A DNA stretch of 64,000 nt from Pseudohalocynthiibacter aestuariivivens (GCF_018457175.1 NZ_JAGFNU010000006.1:62001-126000); one strand, 5' to 3'. Shown: positions 45,854 through 53,495, numbered from the stretch's first letter. Program-made: numbers and translations. The notes: generated by a model not told the origin, from the sequence alone.

Positions 45854-45895
45854 TTAGAGCTGTGGTTGAGTCGTTGCAAGAACTATTTTCAACAT
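45854..45895 (-). CDS. Possible 13-codon upstream ORF in the decarboxylase leader
   Basis: An ATG-started frame reading MLKIVLATTQPQL and a TAA stop lies in the leader, ahead of the structured part. It has no good Shine-Dalgarno and could be chance. Upstream peptides do control gammaproteobacterial speF, which is why it is listed. Confidence 0.25.
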   Translation of the reverse strand: MLKIVLATTQPQL

Positions 45896-45942
45896 ACAGA
45901 TTTATATTCAATTGCTGGGTTTGGACAGTCGTCAATCAGCCT

Positions 45943-45974
45943 AAAAAAAGCCCCGGAGCCAGAGCGCCGGAGCT
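45943..45974 (-). terminator. Rho-independent terminator of trcR
   Basis: On the minus strand AGCTCCGG and CCGGGGCT form an 8-bp stem (one G-U) with a 10-nt loop, followed by TTTTTTT. It stands 23 nt after the trcR stop and separates it from the decarboxylase promoter region. Confidence 0.85.
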
Positions 45975-45997
45975 CGATTTTTCAGTAACCGGTAAGA

Positions 45998-46741
45998 TCA
46001 GTCTTCGTCTTCATCCGTATCATTATTGGGCAAGTTGAAGAAGGTGTCAGCGTCTGGAACAGCCTCTTCTTCTTTTTCTTCGCGGTCATCCGTCAACGAG
46101 AATGTTTCAAGACCGACTATAGAAGACGGCATGCGCGGCTCGGCTTCCGTACCCAGCGACTGTTCGGTGCTTACGAGCTTGCGACGTTCGTCATCAGACA
46201 TCACTTCGCCTTCGCGTGCTTTCTTGGCATTTGCTTTTTGCACAGCGGCATCAAGTTCAGACTGTTTGCACAGCCCCAAAGCGACCGGGTCGATCGGCTG
46301 GATGTTGGAGATGTTCCAATGGGTGCGATCACGCAGCGCCTGAATGGTTGGCTTGGTCGTCCCAACCAGCTTTGAAATCTGACCATCCGTCAGTTCGGGG
46401 TGGAACTTGACCAGCCACAGAATAGACGCAGGACGATCCTGCCGTTTGCTGAGCGGCGTGTAACGTGGCCCTCGGCGTTTTTCTTCACCGACTGCTGCAG
46501 CATTAAATTTCAGGACCAGCTTGTGGTTCGGGTCTTTCTCGGCTTTTTCGATTTCTTCTGCAGTAAGTTGGTTGTTCGCAATCGGGTCAAAACCTTTGAC
46601 ACCCGCGGCCACGTCGCCATCGGCAATACCTTGTACTTCAAGTTCGTGAAGCTCGCAAAAGTCTGCGACCTGCTTGAATGTCAGGGTCGTGTTGTCCACC
46701 AGCCAGACGGCGGTTGCTTTTGCCATGATCGGTTTGGCCAT
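45998..46741 (-). CDS. trcR: Cell cycle transcriptional regulator TrcR (DUF1013)
   Basis: A 247-residue protein of the DUF1013/TrcR family, widespread in alphaproteobacteria. The N-terminus TAVWLVDNTTLTFKQVADFC is the hallmark, followed by an HTH-like centre (LTDGQISKLVGTTKPTIQAL) and an acidic, low-complexity C-terminus. TrcR has been linked to RNA polymerase and CtrA-related cell cycle transcription. AGGAGAGAGTAA precedes the ATG. It is a single gene with its own terminator. Confidence 0.9.
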   Translation of the reverse strand: MAKPIMAKATAVWLVDNTTLTFKQVADFCELHELEVQGIADGDVAAGVKGFDPIANNQLTAEEIEKAEKDPNHKLVLKFNAAAVGEEKRRGPRYTPLSKRQDRPASILWLVKFHPELTDGQISKLVGTTKPTIQALRDRTHWNISNIQPIDPVALGLCKQSELDAAVQKANAKKAREGEVMSDDERRKLVSTEQSLGTEAEPRMPSSIVGLETFSLTDDREEKEEEAVPDADTFFNLPNNDTDEDED

Positions 46742-46810
46742 TTACTCTCTCCTTAAACACATCTTCCCCACGCCCTTGAAGGGGCAGCCCCGGATCGGGA
46801 CGGGTTCTCA

Positions 46811-46838
46811 TTGTAGGGGAACTTGAGAGCTATATAGT
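46811..46838 (+). promoter_or_regulatory. Sigma-70-like promoter of the RNase T2 gene
   Basis: TTGTAG (46811-46816) and TATAGT (46833-46838) are separated by 16 bp; the start codon is 27 bp downstream of the -10 element. Confidence 0.5.
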
Positions 46839-46865
46839 GCCGAACAGCAAAAGAGGAAAGAGAAA

Positions 46866-47495
46866 ATGCGTTGGTTGTTTGTGCTGCTCTTAACTGCGAC
46901 CGTTGCAAAGGCCGAGGGTGAGCAAGCGGGTACTTTCGACTATTACATCCTTTCCCTTTCATGGTCCCCAAACTGGTGTGCGCTTGCGGGTGATGCGCGA
47001 AACGCTGACCAATGTGATGCAAGACACGACTATGGATGGATTATGCACGGTCTCTGGCCGCAATACGAAAATGGCTGGCCGAGCTTCTGCAACAGTCGTT
47101 TTCGCAACCCATCCCGCAGACAAACCCGTGCAATGACAGACATCATGGGGTCGGGCGGACTTGCATGGCACCAATGGCAGAAACATGGCCGCTGTTCGGG
47201 TTTATCCTCTGAAGATTATTACGCCGCCGCGCGCCGCGCATATCGATCTGTCACACGCCCGCCTGTTTTCCGGCGTCTTCCTAATGCAATCCGCCTGCCT
47301 GCATCTGTGGTTGAGGAAGCGTTTCTGCAATCCAACCCTGATCTGACCGCTGAGATGATTACAATTACCTGCGAGTCCGGCTACATACAGGAAGCGCGCA
47401 TTTGCATGACGCTCGAAATGGAATTCCGCAAATGCGGACCCGATACCAGACGCGATTGCGCAATGGAGCGTGCGATAATGGAAATTGTGCGTTAG
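46866..47495 (+). CDS. Secreted ribonuclease T2 family protein
   Basis: A 209-residue RNase T2 with a signal peptide (WLFVLLLTATVAKA). Both catalytic segments are visible: HGLWPQ at 61-66 and the second at 102-108, HQWQKHG. The catalytic Glu of the usual HEWxKHG is Gln103 here; K106 and H107 are kept. Several cysteines suggest disulfides, in line with periplasmic or extracellular location. It degrades RNA to 2',3'-cyclic nucleotides, possibly for phosphate scavenging. It converges on a putative metallopeptidase gene, 14 bp apart. Confidence 0.9.
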   Translation: MRWLFVLLLTATVAKAEGEQAGTFDYYILSLSWSPNWCALAGDARNADQCDARHDYGWIMHGLWPQYENGWPSFCNSRFRNPSRRQTRAMTDIMGSGGLAWHQWQKHGRCSGLSSEDYYAAARRAYRSVTRPPVFRRLPNAIRLPASVVEEAFLQSNPDLTAEMITITCESGYIQEARICMTLEMEFRKCGPDTRRDCAMERAIMEIVR

Positions 47496-47509
47496 CAAGA
47501 AACTATATT

Positions 47510-48316
47510 CTAGCGCGCAGGCAAATCACATTTGTATCGGCTGCCATCCGGTAAGACGCACACGTTCTGCAAAAGACTGTCAGACCGCAATCCGTAACTC
47601 TGTATTGTATTCGTGCGATCCAATTCGTCGTAGTAGAACATACATGTCGCCAATTCATAGGTGTCCCGCCGCCACTCGGACGTAAACCATTGATCAAACG
47701 CTGCCGTTAAAGCGGCATCTGCTGTCCCATCGTTGCCGGCAATCTCCGCATAAGATTGAGCGACATCGTTATAGTGGCCAAGATGTTCCAGGGCATACCA
47801 AGGGCCTGAATACCCCAATTCTTTCATTCTCCAGATTTCATGTGCTGTGACGGCCATCGCATCGGCTTCAATAACATAGGTAAAGCGCACCTCTTCCTTC
47901 ACATCAAAACGTGCCGATTGGCAAAAACCCCTTGAATACTGGTCCAAGTGACGAAGCTCGTGGGTTAAAATCACGACCGTTTCATCAAGGTTTAGAGAAA
48001 AATGCAAAGCAATCAAATTCAGTGCAGCATCGAAAAATCCGAGCTCCGGGGCCGAGCGATCTTCGATGCAGATTGCTGTTTTCTGGTCCCTTGCAAGATC
48101 TAGAAAAGGATTTCCCTCGGGATAAATGCTGTCGATGATATCCAGCACGGTTCTTAATCTGGTTTGGTCTGGCGAGACAGCGCTTGAATCAACTGTTATC
48201 AAACATTTCTCGCTGGCATTGCGATGCCAACTCGCAAGCTGTCGTTCACGCCCATCTGCCAATGAAGCACTGACAGGAAGCCAGGCAGCTAAAAAAATTA
48301 AAACTCCGAAACGCAT
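47510..48316 (-). CDS. Putative secreted metallopeptidase (HExxH protein)
   Basis: A 268-residue protein with a signal peptide (MRFGVLIFLAAWLPVSASLA). It has H119-ELRH123 in VVILTHELRHLDQY and, 27 residues later, E150 in YVIEADAMAVTAHE, the spacing and E-x-x-A form of a gluzincin third zinc ligand. It resembles the DUF6782-type putative metallopeptidases, an uncertain recollection. Six cysteines fit a periplasmic fold. No known substrate; it converges with RNase T2 and is a single gene. Confidence 0.68.
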   Translation of the reverse strand: MRFGVLIFLAAWLPVSASLADGRERQLASWHRNASEKCLITVDSSAVSPDQTRLRTVLDIIDSIYPEGNPFLDLARDQKTAICIEDRSAPELGFFDAALNLIALHFSLNLDETVVILTHELRHLDQYSRGFCQSARFDVKEEVRFTYVIEADAMAVTAHEIWRMKELGYSGPWYALEHLGHYNDVAQSYAEIAGNDGTADAALTAAFDQWFTSEWRRDTYELATCMFYYDELDRTNTIQSYGLRSDSLLQNVCVLPDGSRYKCDLPAR

Positions 48317-48463
48317 AGCCCCCACAATCTAATTGTTATGGTTTGCAGTAAACTTTGTGGGAACTGGATAAGCAAACGTAGACTCAGAGCAATCCAAGTT
48401 GGTGCCGCCGGTTCCAGCGCCTTCGCAAGATCGAAACGGCGGCATGTAGTTTAACGTTCACCT

Positions 48464-48868
48464 CTATTGCTGGATAGATTCCAGATAATAAGCAATCGAT
48501 AACACCCGACCACGAATAATCGTTTCAGCACCGTAAACCCCAGCATCTTCCATGACCGCATCTTTGTACTGAAGGCCCCAGATCGGCATCTCAGTACCAT
48601 GACCGCGCACACCTGTACGACCGTCAATGGAATGGATTACCCTCAGCATCGGGAAAACGCCGTCATTTCCCTGCTTCAACATTGTAAGATCCGGAACTTT
48701 AATTGTCATGAATTCTGCCATTTCTCCGTCGCCTAAAGCGTTTGGTCCGTGGCAGCCAGAGCAAGACTGCATATATTCATTCATTCCACCTTCATCGGCC
48801 CCTGCGGAACCAGCCAGAGCCATTCCGGATGCTATCAGGAATGCGGTGGCGATTGGTCTAACGTTCAT
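48464..48868 (-). CDS. Periplasmic monoheme cytochrome c with FNR box
   Basis: A 134-residue class I cytochrome c with a signal peptide (PIATAFLIASGMALAGSAGA) and heme site CSGCH at 36-40; the axial Met is probably in GTEMPIWGLQ. The start MNVRPIA follows GGGAGAATTGTA; upstream ATGs would place a non-signal stretch in front. No oxidase, reductase or dehydrogenase gene adjoins it, so its partner is unknown. A perfect FNR box 119 bp upstream implies use at low oxygen, perhaps as donor to cbb3 oxidase or a distant N-oxide reductase. Confidence 0.88.
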   Translation of the reverse strand: MNVRPIATAFLIASGMALAGSAGADEGGMNEYMQSCSGCHGPNALGDGEMAEFMTIKVPDLTMLKQGNDGVFPMLRVIHSIDGRTGVRGHGTEMPIWGLQYKDAVMEDAGVYGAETIIRGRVLSIAYYLESIQQ

Positions 48869-49236
48869 TACAATTCTCCCTACGAAACCGGCCATGCGAC
48901 AAGCAGGCCCTAGGGGGTAAGCGCCAGATTCTCGGGCTATAGCAACCCCCCTCAGTTCAAGTCTATGGATGGAAGCGGCCCACTCATTGATAAATATCAA
49001 TGTTTATGGTCGAAACAGGCAGAAAAATTTCCAATAAGAAAATATCGACAATCGAAGTGATGGCTTTATTTGGCAACTGTCGCTCGCGATCTGACCCCGG
49101 CAACCAACTGGTCTGCAAGTTTTTTAAATGTGTATGCTCTCGAATTTACAACGCCTCTGTCTAACACAGGTTTAAAGAGTCAAATTTAGGAATTTTGACA
49201 CTTGTTTCAATGGGCTAGCCTTCCATCCCAAATCAG
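48869..49236. other. Spacer between the cytochrome c gene and the hydantoinase gene
   Basis: This 368-bp stretch contains the FNR box (48987-49000) and, at 49179-49199, an AT-rich dyad (GTCAAATTT / AATTTTGAC, one mismatch) 38 bp after the hydantoinase stop. I see no reading frame with a ribosome binding site and no structured RNA. It is noticeably AT-richer than its neighbours. Confidence 0.6.
48987..49000. promoter_or_regulatory. Perfect FNR box of the orphan cytochrome c
   Basis: TTGATAAATATCAA is an exact FNR/FixK/Dnr-type palindrome, centred about 125 bp upstream of the cytochrome start codon. A class II promoter would start near 48952, leaving an 80-nt leader. Confidence 0.85.
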
Positions 49237-51246
49237 CTACCCTTCGGCGATTCTCGGCCGTCCGGATACAGTAACTGTCACGTCTGCATCCAGAAAATCA
49301 TCAGCACCACTTTCACCAGTGCGCCGAATGTCGCGGTCTATGCTAATATGCAAATCTTCTGCACCAGCAGTCTTTGCCCCTTGTTTAGCAAGCTTGGTTA
49401 AATGATCTTCCGCGTAGTGCATTGCTTCAGTTTCGCTTGAGAAATCCTTTATACCGTCAGTCTGATGCACCCTGAACTGACCCTTTGAAGGGGATGTTAT
49501 TGTCGCGGTTTCGCGAATGCTGATCTGGCTTACGACCGCACCCAGCGCGTTCGCGATTTCCGCATGCTCAGGCAAAATCATTGGGGCGCGAAGCCTGTCA
49601 CCAACTGCGGGATAGTAAGCATGGGCAGACGCCCCCAAACCTATGACCGGAATGTTTAACCGCACATCGGTCGCGACAAGTCCACTGTGCAGAATCAGGC
49701 CTTGCTTTAGCAATTCATGCACTGCCAAATCAGCCGGGTCGCCCTTGAAAGCGGGATCTTCTGCAAATGCGGTCTCAAGCAGCAAGACTGACGTCTGCTC
49801 GGTCAACTGATCCACAATCGCCTGTGCAAGTTCTGTTGAAACAGATGCAAGCCTGTCTCCCGTGTTGGTCCGCTTGCGACCAAACAGATGCAACGCTTTT
49901 TCAGCTGCGCTTTTGTCCCAGATATCCATACGCCCCAAAACGTGGCTCGCGTCAGAAGGCGTGGCTGCCGAGATCATCACTAGACCACGTTCCACCAAAC
50001 GCTTCAGGGCTGCATTCTCCATACGATTTTGCATTAAACCTGAAAGTGCGCGCGCTTCTTCCCCGATCCTCGCCAAAAGCGCCGCTTCACGTTCAGATAA
50101 CCCGGCCAGTGAACGATCAGCGCGCAAGATAGGCACCACAAAGCGTCCGTCGGTTTCCATATTCACCTCAGAAGACAATTGTCGATCCAAGGTGTCGTGG
50201 ACAAGGTCTGGCCAGTTTTGCGCCGTAAGGGAAACAGGAACAACCCTTTGCGGCCCAAGAAAGAGGCGACCTTTCAAACCCTTATTGTGGAGATGCAATT
50301 CTGAATCACCGCCAAGACCACTTGTGCGCATGGCCACCGCCTCAACCATCGTGCGGAAGGCCCCAACACGCGCCCCTGCGGGGTCAATCATGGGTTTGCC
50401 ATCACGCAACAGCGCTACGTCTGTCGTGGTACCGCCAATATCAGACACCAGCGCATTCGGCTCTCCTGTCAACCAACTTGCACCAACAATCGATGCGGCT
50501 GGGCCTGACAAAATAGTTTCAATTGGCCGCTCGCGCGCCATGTCAGCAGAAATCAATGCACCGTCGCCACGAACAACCATAAGCGGGGCATCGACCCTCC
50601 GTGTGGCGAGTAAATTTTCCGTCGCAGAAATCAAATGGTCGATCATGCCAATCAACCGGGCATTCAGCACGGCCGTCATTGCCCGCTTTGGGCCATTTAG
50701 TTTTGAAGAAAGATGATGCGAGCAGGAGACTGGCTTGCCAGTCACATCCTTGATCAAAGCCTGCGCCGCTAGTTCATGCGCCGGGTTTCGGGTTGCAAAG
50801 GCGCTTGCCACAGCAAACCCGGAAATCTGAGTGCCGTGCTGTTTCAGCCAATCTCGCAGCGTTTCAATTTCCAGTAGGCAGACTTCGCCACCTGCATGAT
50901 TATGGCCCCCGGCAAGGCGCACGACGGGATCACCCTTCAGCGACTCGGAAAGGCCCTGACGCTCCAGATCTTTTTCGTCGAATCCAATAAAAACCAGCGC
51001 CACACGGCCACCCTGCCCTTCAACAAGCGCATTGGTCGCAAGCGTCGTGGAAAGCGAAACCATAGCGATGTCACCGGGCTTTGCACCGCTTTCATCCATC
51101 ACGCGTTCGATTGCCGCGCCGACGCCTTCCGCCAGATCATGACGTGTGGTCAGCGACTTGGCCTTGGCCAACACGTCACGCTCGTCACGGAGCAGAACCG
51201 CGTCTGTGTAGGTGCCGCCGGTGTCTATCCCCATCATCAACGCCAT
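49237..51246 (-). CDS. Hydantoinase/oxoprolinase family protein (HyuA-like), solitary
   Basis: A 669-residue ATP-dependent amidohydrolase of the HyuA/5-oxoprolinase A family. The ASKHA phosphate loop MGIDTGGTYTDAVLL opens the protein and a second, SDIGGTTTDVALL, stands near residue 266. Typical HyuA works with a HyuB subunit; no HyuB is adjacent. It might act on hydantoins, 5-oxoproline or a related cyclic amide. The start MALMMGIDTG has AAGGAAACGCAT upstream. Confidence 0.88.
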   Translation of the reverse strand: MALMMGIDTGGTYTDAVLLRDERDVLAKAKSLTTRHDLAEGVGAAIERVMDESGAKPGDIAMVSLSTTLATNALVEGQGGRVALVFIGFDEKDLERQGLSESLKGDPVVRLAGGHNHAGGEVCLLEIETLRDWLKQHGTQISGFAVASAFATRNPAHELAAQALIKDVTGKPVSCSHHLSSKLNGPKRAMTAVLNARLIGMIDHLISATENLLATRRVDAPLMVVRGDGALISADMARERPIETILSGPAASIVGASWLTGEPNALVSDIGGTTTDVALLRDGKPMIDPAGARVGAFRTMVEAVAMRTSGLGGDSELHLHNKGLKGRLFLGPQRVVPVSLTAQNWPDLVHDTLDRQLSSEVNMETDGRFVVPILRADRSLAGLSEREAALLARIGEEARALSGLMQNRMENAALKRLVERGLVMISAATPSDASHVLGRMDIWDKSAAEKALHLFGRKRTNTGDRLASVSTELAQAIVDQLTEQTSVLLLETAFAEDPAFKGDPADLAVHELLKQGLILHSGLVATDVRLNIPVIGLGASAHAYYPAVGDRLRAPMILPEHAEIANALGAVVSQISIRETATITSPSKGQFRVHQTDGIKDFSSETEAMHYAEDHLTKLAKQGAKTAGAEDLHISIDRDIRRTGESGADDFLDADVTVTVSGRPRIAEG

Positions 51247-51345
51247 ATGCGTTTCCTTTTCATGTCCGCACAGCGTTAAAACCCGATCCACAAGCCAAAG
51301 TCAGGTGAAAACCCGACATGCAGGCCCGTTTTCCGACAATTCCGA

Positions 51346-52335
51346 TCAGGAGATTTTCAGAACGAGCTTTCCGATATGGCCAGAACTTTCTATCCGCGCA
51401 TGTGCCTTGGCGGCCTCTGCGAGTGGAAACTCGGAATCCATGACTGGCGCTACACGGCCCGATGCAAGCAATGGCCAAACCTGATTTCGCAGTTCTTCTG
51501 CGATCCGTGTTTTCGCAAGGTCGGACTGAGGTCTGAGGGTCGAGCCAGTCAAAACAAGACGCCGCATCATAATCTGCGCGAAATTAAGGGCAACCTTCGG
51601 TCCCGTCAGGAACGCGATCTGAACCAAACGTCCTTCGTCCGCCAGCGCCTTTACATTGCGTGGGATGTAGTCCCCGCCCACCATATCAAGGATAAGGTTC
51701 GCCCCGCCTTCTGCACGCAGAACTTCGACAAAATCGTTTTCTTTATAATTTACGGTCTGCTCCGCGCCGAGAGTGCGGCAGGCTTCACATTTTTCTTCTG
51801 ACCCGGCTGTTGTAAAAACCCGAGCACCGAAGGCACTCGCGAGCTGAATCGCTGTCGTGCCGATACCGGAAGACCCGCCATGGACGAGAAAGCGTTCCCC
51901 AGCACACAATCCGCCGCGCATAAAAACGTTGGACCAGACGGTGAAAAATGTTTCCGGCAGGCAGGCCGCCTCTTTCATACCCATACCCTCTGGCACGGGA
52001 AGCGCATGGGTTGCTGGTGTTTTCACATACTCGGCGTACCCGCCACCGGGCAACAGGGCGCAAACTTCGTCGCCCACGGCCCATTCGCTGACACCTTCAC
52101 CAATCGCTGCAACATGGCCTGCACCTTCCAAACCCGGCAGATCGCTTGCTGTCGGCGGCGGCGCATAACTTCCGGCCCGCTGCAACGCATCCGGGCGGTT
52201 CACGCCAGCATAATTAAGGCGAATCAATATCTCACCATATTTCGGCACAGGAGTGGGACGGTTTGTCAGTTTCAGAACGTCGGGGCCGCCGGGCGTAGTG
52301 ATTTCTACGGCGCGCATTGTGTCAGGAAGCGTCAT
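51346..52335 (-). CDS. NAD(P)H quinone oxidoreductase (MDR superfamily)
   Basis: A 329-residue medium-chain reductase of the zinc-free quinone oxidoreductase branch: GLEGAGHVAAIGEGV, GGGYAEYVKTPA, and the nucleotide loop VHGGSSGIGTTAIQLASAFG. It reduces quinones or enones with NADPH. The start overlaps the coq9 stop by 4 bp, so the genes are coupled; a role close to quinone metabolism is plausible but not proven. Confidence 0.91.
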   Translation of the reverse strand: MTLPDTMRAVEITTPGGPDVLKLTNRPTPVPKYGEILIRLNYAGVNRPDALQRAGSYAPPPTASDLPGLEGAGHVAAIGEGVSEWAVGDEVCALLPGGGYAEYVKTPATHALPVPEGMGMKEAACLPETFFTVWSNVFMRGGLCAGERFLVHGGSSGIGTTAIQLASAFGARVFTTAGSEEKCEACRTLGAEQTVNYKENDFVEVLRAEGGANLILDMVGGDYIPRNVKALADEGRLVQIAFLTGPKVALNFAQIMMRRLVLTGSTLRPQSDLAKTRIAEELRNQVWPLLASGRVAPVMDSEFPLAEAAKAHARIESSGHIGKLVLKIS

Positions 52336-53027
52336 GGAGTCTCTTTCACATCATCAGCCCATTGGCCGGGTACATCTTGCATCGGGCGCGCAGCAGGTGC
52401 GCGAACCCGACCTAAAGTCGCTTCAAACATCCGGCTGATCAACGGGTTTTTCTGCATAGTGGCTTTAAATTTTTCAAACTGCATTACATCTTCGATCCGA
52501 CGATCCAAAAACGCCCAAGTCGCAGTGTGACCTTGTGTTTCATCCCCAAGCCAGAACAGAACGGTCGAGCCGTATACCGCGGAAAGCGTTGCGCGTTTCG
52601 TATACCAGTTCACATCGTCTGAACTGTCACCGAGCTTCATCCATATCGCATCTGCAGTCCCCCAAATCAGTTTCGCACCATCCGCCGCATACTGCGGTAG
52701 TGAAAACAATGCGGAACCGCGCCTTACAAGGTCTTTGTCATCGATAGCTTCCAGTCTGAAACGCACCGCAGCGGCGATTTTATCCCGAAATCGCAGGTCA
52801 GTAAGATCTTCTGTACCCAGACGCTCCACCATTGCCGCGTCACCCGCTTTGTGAAAGGCGATCGCAAGATCGACAGCCCCCCTTGGACACAGTGAACGCG
52901 CAAGCGAGATATCCACACCCACATCATCCGCTGCGGCCTTGAAGGTTGCATCGCTCCACCCATCAAAGGCAACATGGGGCAAAGCAGCGGCGAGCAAGTC
53001 GTCAATTATTGGATTTTTGTTTTGCAT
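52332..53027 (-). CDS. coq9: COQ9-family protein
   Basis: A 231-residue COQ9 homologue with TetR-like fold. FDGWSDATFKAAADDVGVD is the N-terminal helix pair; the C-terminal COQ9 domain includes ADAIWMKLGDSSDDVNWYTK and RATLSAVYGSTVLFWLGD. Mitochondrial COQ9 is a lipid-binding partner of COQ7 in ubiquinone synthesis. The start MQNKNPIIDD is the usual family start. It is followed with a 4-bp overlap by a quinone oxidoreductase. Confidence 0.9.
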   Translation of the reverse strand: MQNKNPIIDDLLAAALPHVAFDGWSDATFKAAADDVGVDISLARSLCPRGAVDLAIAFHKAGDAAMVERLGTEDLTDLRFRDKIAAAVRFRLEAIDDKDLVRRGSALFSLPQYAADGAKLIWGTADAIWMKLGDSSDDVNWYTKRATLSAVYGSTVLFWLGDETQGHTATWAFLDRRIEDVMQFEKFKATMQKNPLISRMFEATLGRVRAPAARPMQDVPGQWADDVKETP

Positions 53028-53059
53028 TTTCAGTCTCAATCTTGGGTCTGTTCCAGTAG

Positions 53060-53088
53060 TAGACAAGTCTGCACCGCTTTGCTATACG
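53060..53088 (+). promoter_or_regulatory. Sigma-70-like promoter of rpsU
   Basis: TAGACA (53060-53065), a 17-bp spacer, then TATACG (53083-53088). The start codon is 53 bp downstream. Both elements are close to consensus and the spacing is ideal. Confidence 0.65.
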
Positions 53089-53141
53089 GCGGCTTCCTGC
53101 AATTTTTGCAAACTCAAACTTAGAAAGGTGGTGAAAACCAC

Positions 53142-53348
53142 ATGCAGGTCAGTGTTCGCGACAACAATGTCGATCAGGCGCTTCGTGCCCTGAAGAAAAA
53201 GCTGCAACGCGAGGGTGTCTTTCGCGAGATGAAACTCCGTACAGCTTACGAAAAACCGTCCGAGAAAAAAGCACGTGAGAAAGCCGAAGCAATTCGGCGT
53301 GCTCGCAAGCTGGCTCGGAAAAAAGCACAGCGCGAGGGAATGCTCTAA
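53142..53348 (+). CDS. rpsU: 30S ribosomal protein S21
   Basis: A 68-residue basic protein starting [20 protein letters not shown], with the S21 helix [20 protein letters not shown] and a Lys/Arg-rich end. S21 is needed for initiation on the 30S subunit. The gene has its own promoter (53060-53088) and terminator (53396-53426), so it is monocistronic. The ribosome binding site is AAAGGTGG. Confidence 0.96.
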   Translation: MQVSVRDNNVDQALRALKKKLQREGVFREMKLRTAYEKPSEKKAREKAEAIRRARKLARKKAQREGML

Positions 53349-53395
53349 GCGTCCGCTTTTTTGTGAACCTGGGTAGCTTCGGTTGCCACTTAATG

Positions 53396-53426
53396 ACCCC
53401 CGCGGCCTCGCCCCGGGGGTTTTTTG
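53396..53426 (+). terminator. Rho-independent terminator of rpsU
   Basis: ACCCCCG (53396-53402) pairs with CGGGGGT (53414-53420), followed by TTTTTTG. It stands 47 bp past the rpsU stop. Confidence 0.85.
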
Positions 53427-53460
53427 TATCCCTAAGGCAACACGTGTTGCAAGCGCCGGA

Positions 53461-53490
53461 GCCTCCGGCGGGGATATTTAAGGAAAAAGG
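53461..53490 (+). repeat. Intergenic GCCTCCGGCGGGGATATTT motif, copy B
   Basis: GCCTCCGGCGGGGATATTTA, then AGGAAAAAGG. It lies a few bases past the lrp stop, beside the rpsU terminator. It is the same 19-base core as copies A and C. Confidence 0.8.
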
Positions 53491-53495
53491 TTTGG

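Noticed and set aside
49862-50716. 284-codon plus-strand frame inside the hydantoinase gene
   Set aside because: Ser/Arg-rich shadow frame with no start signal.
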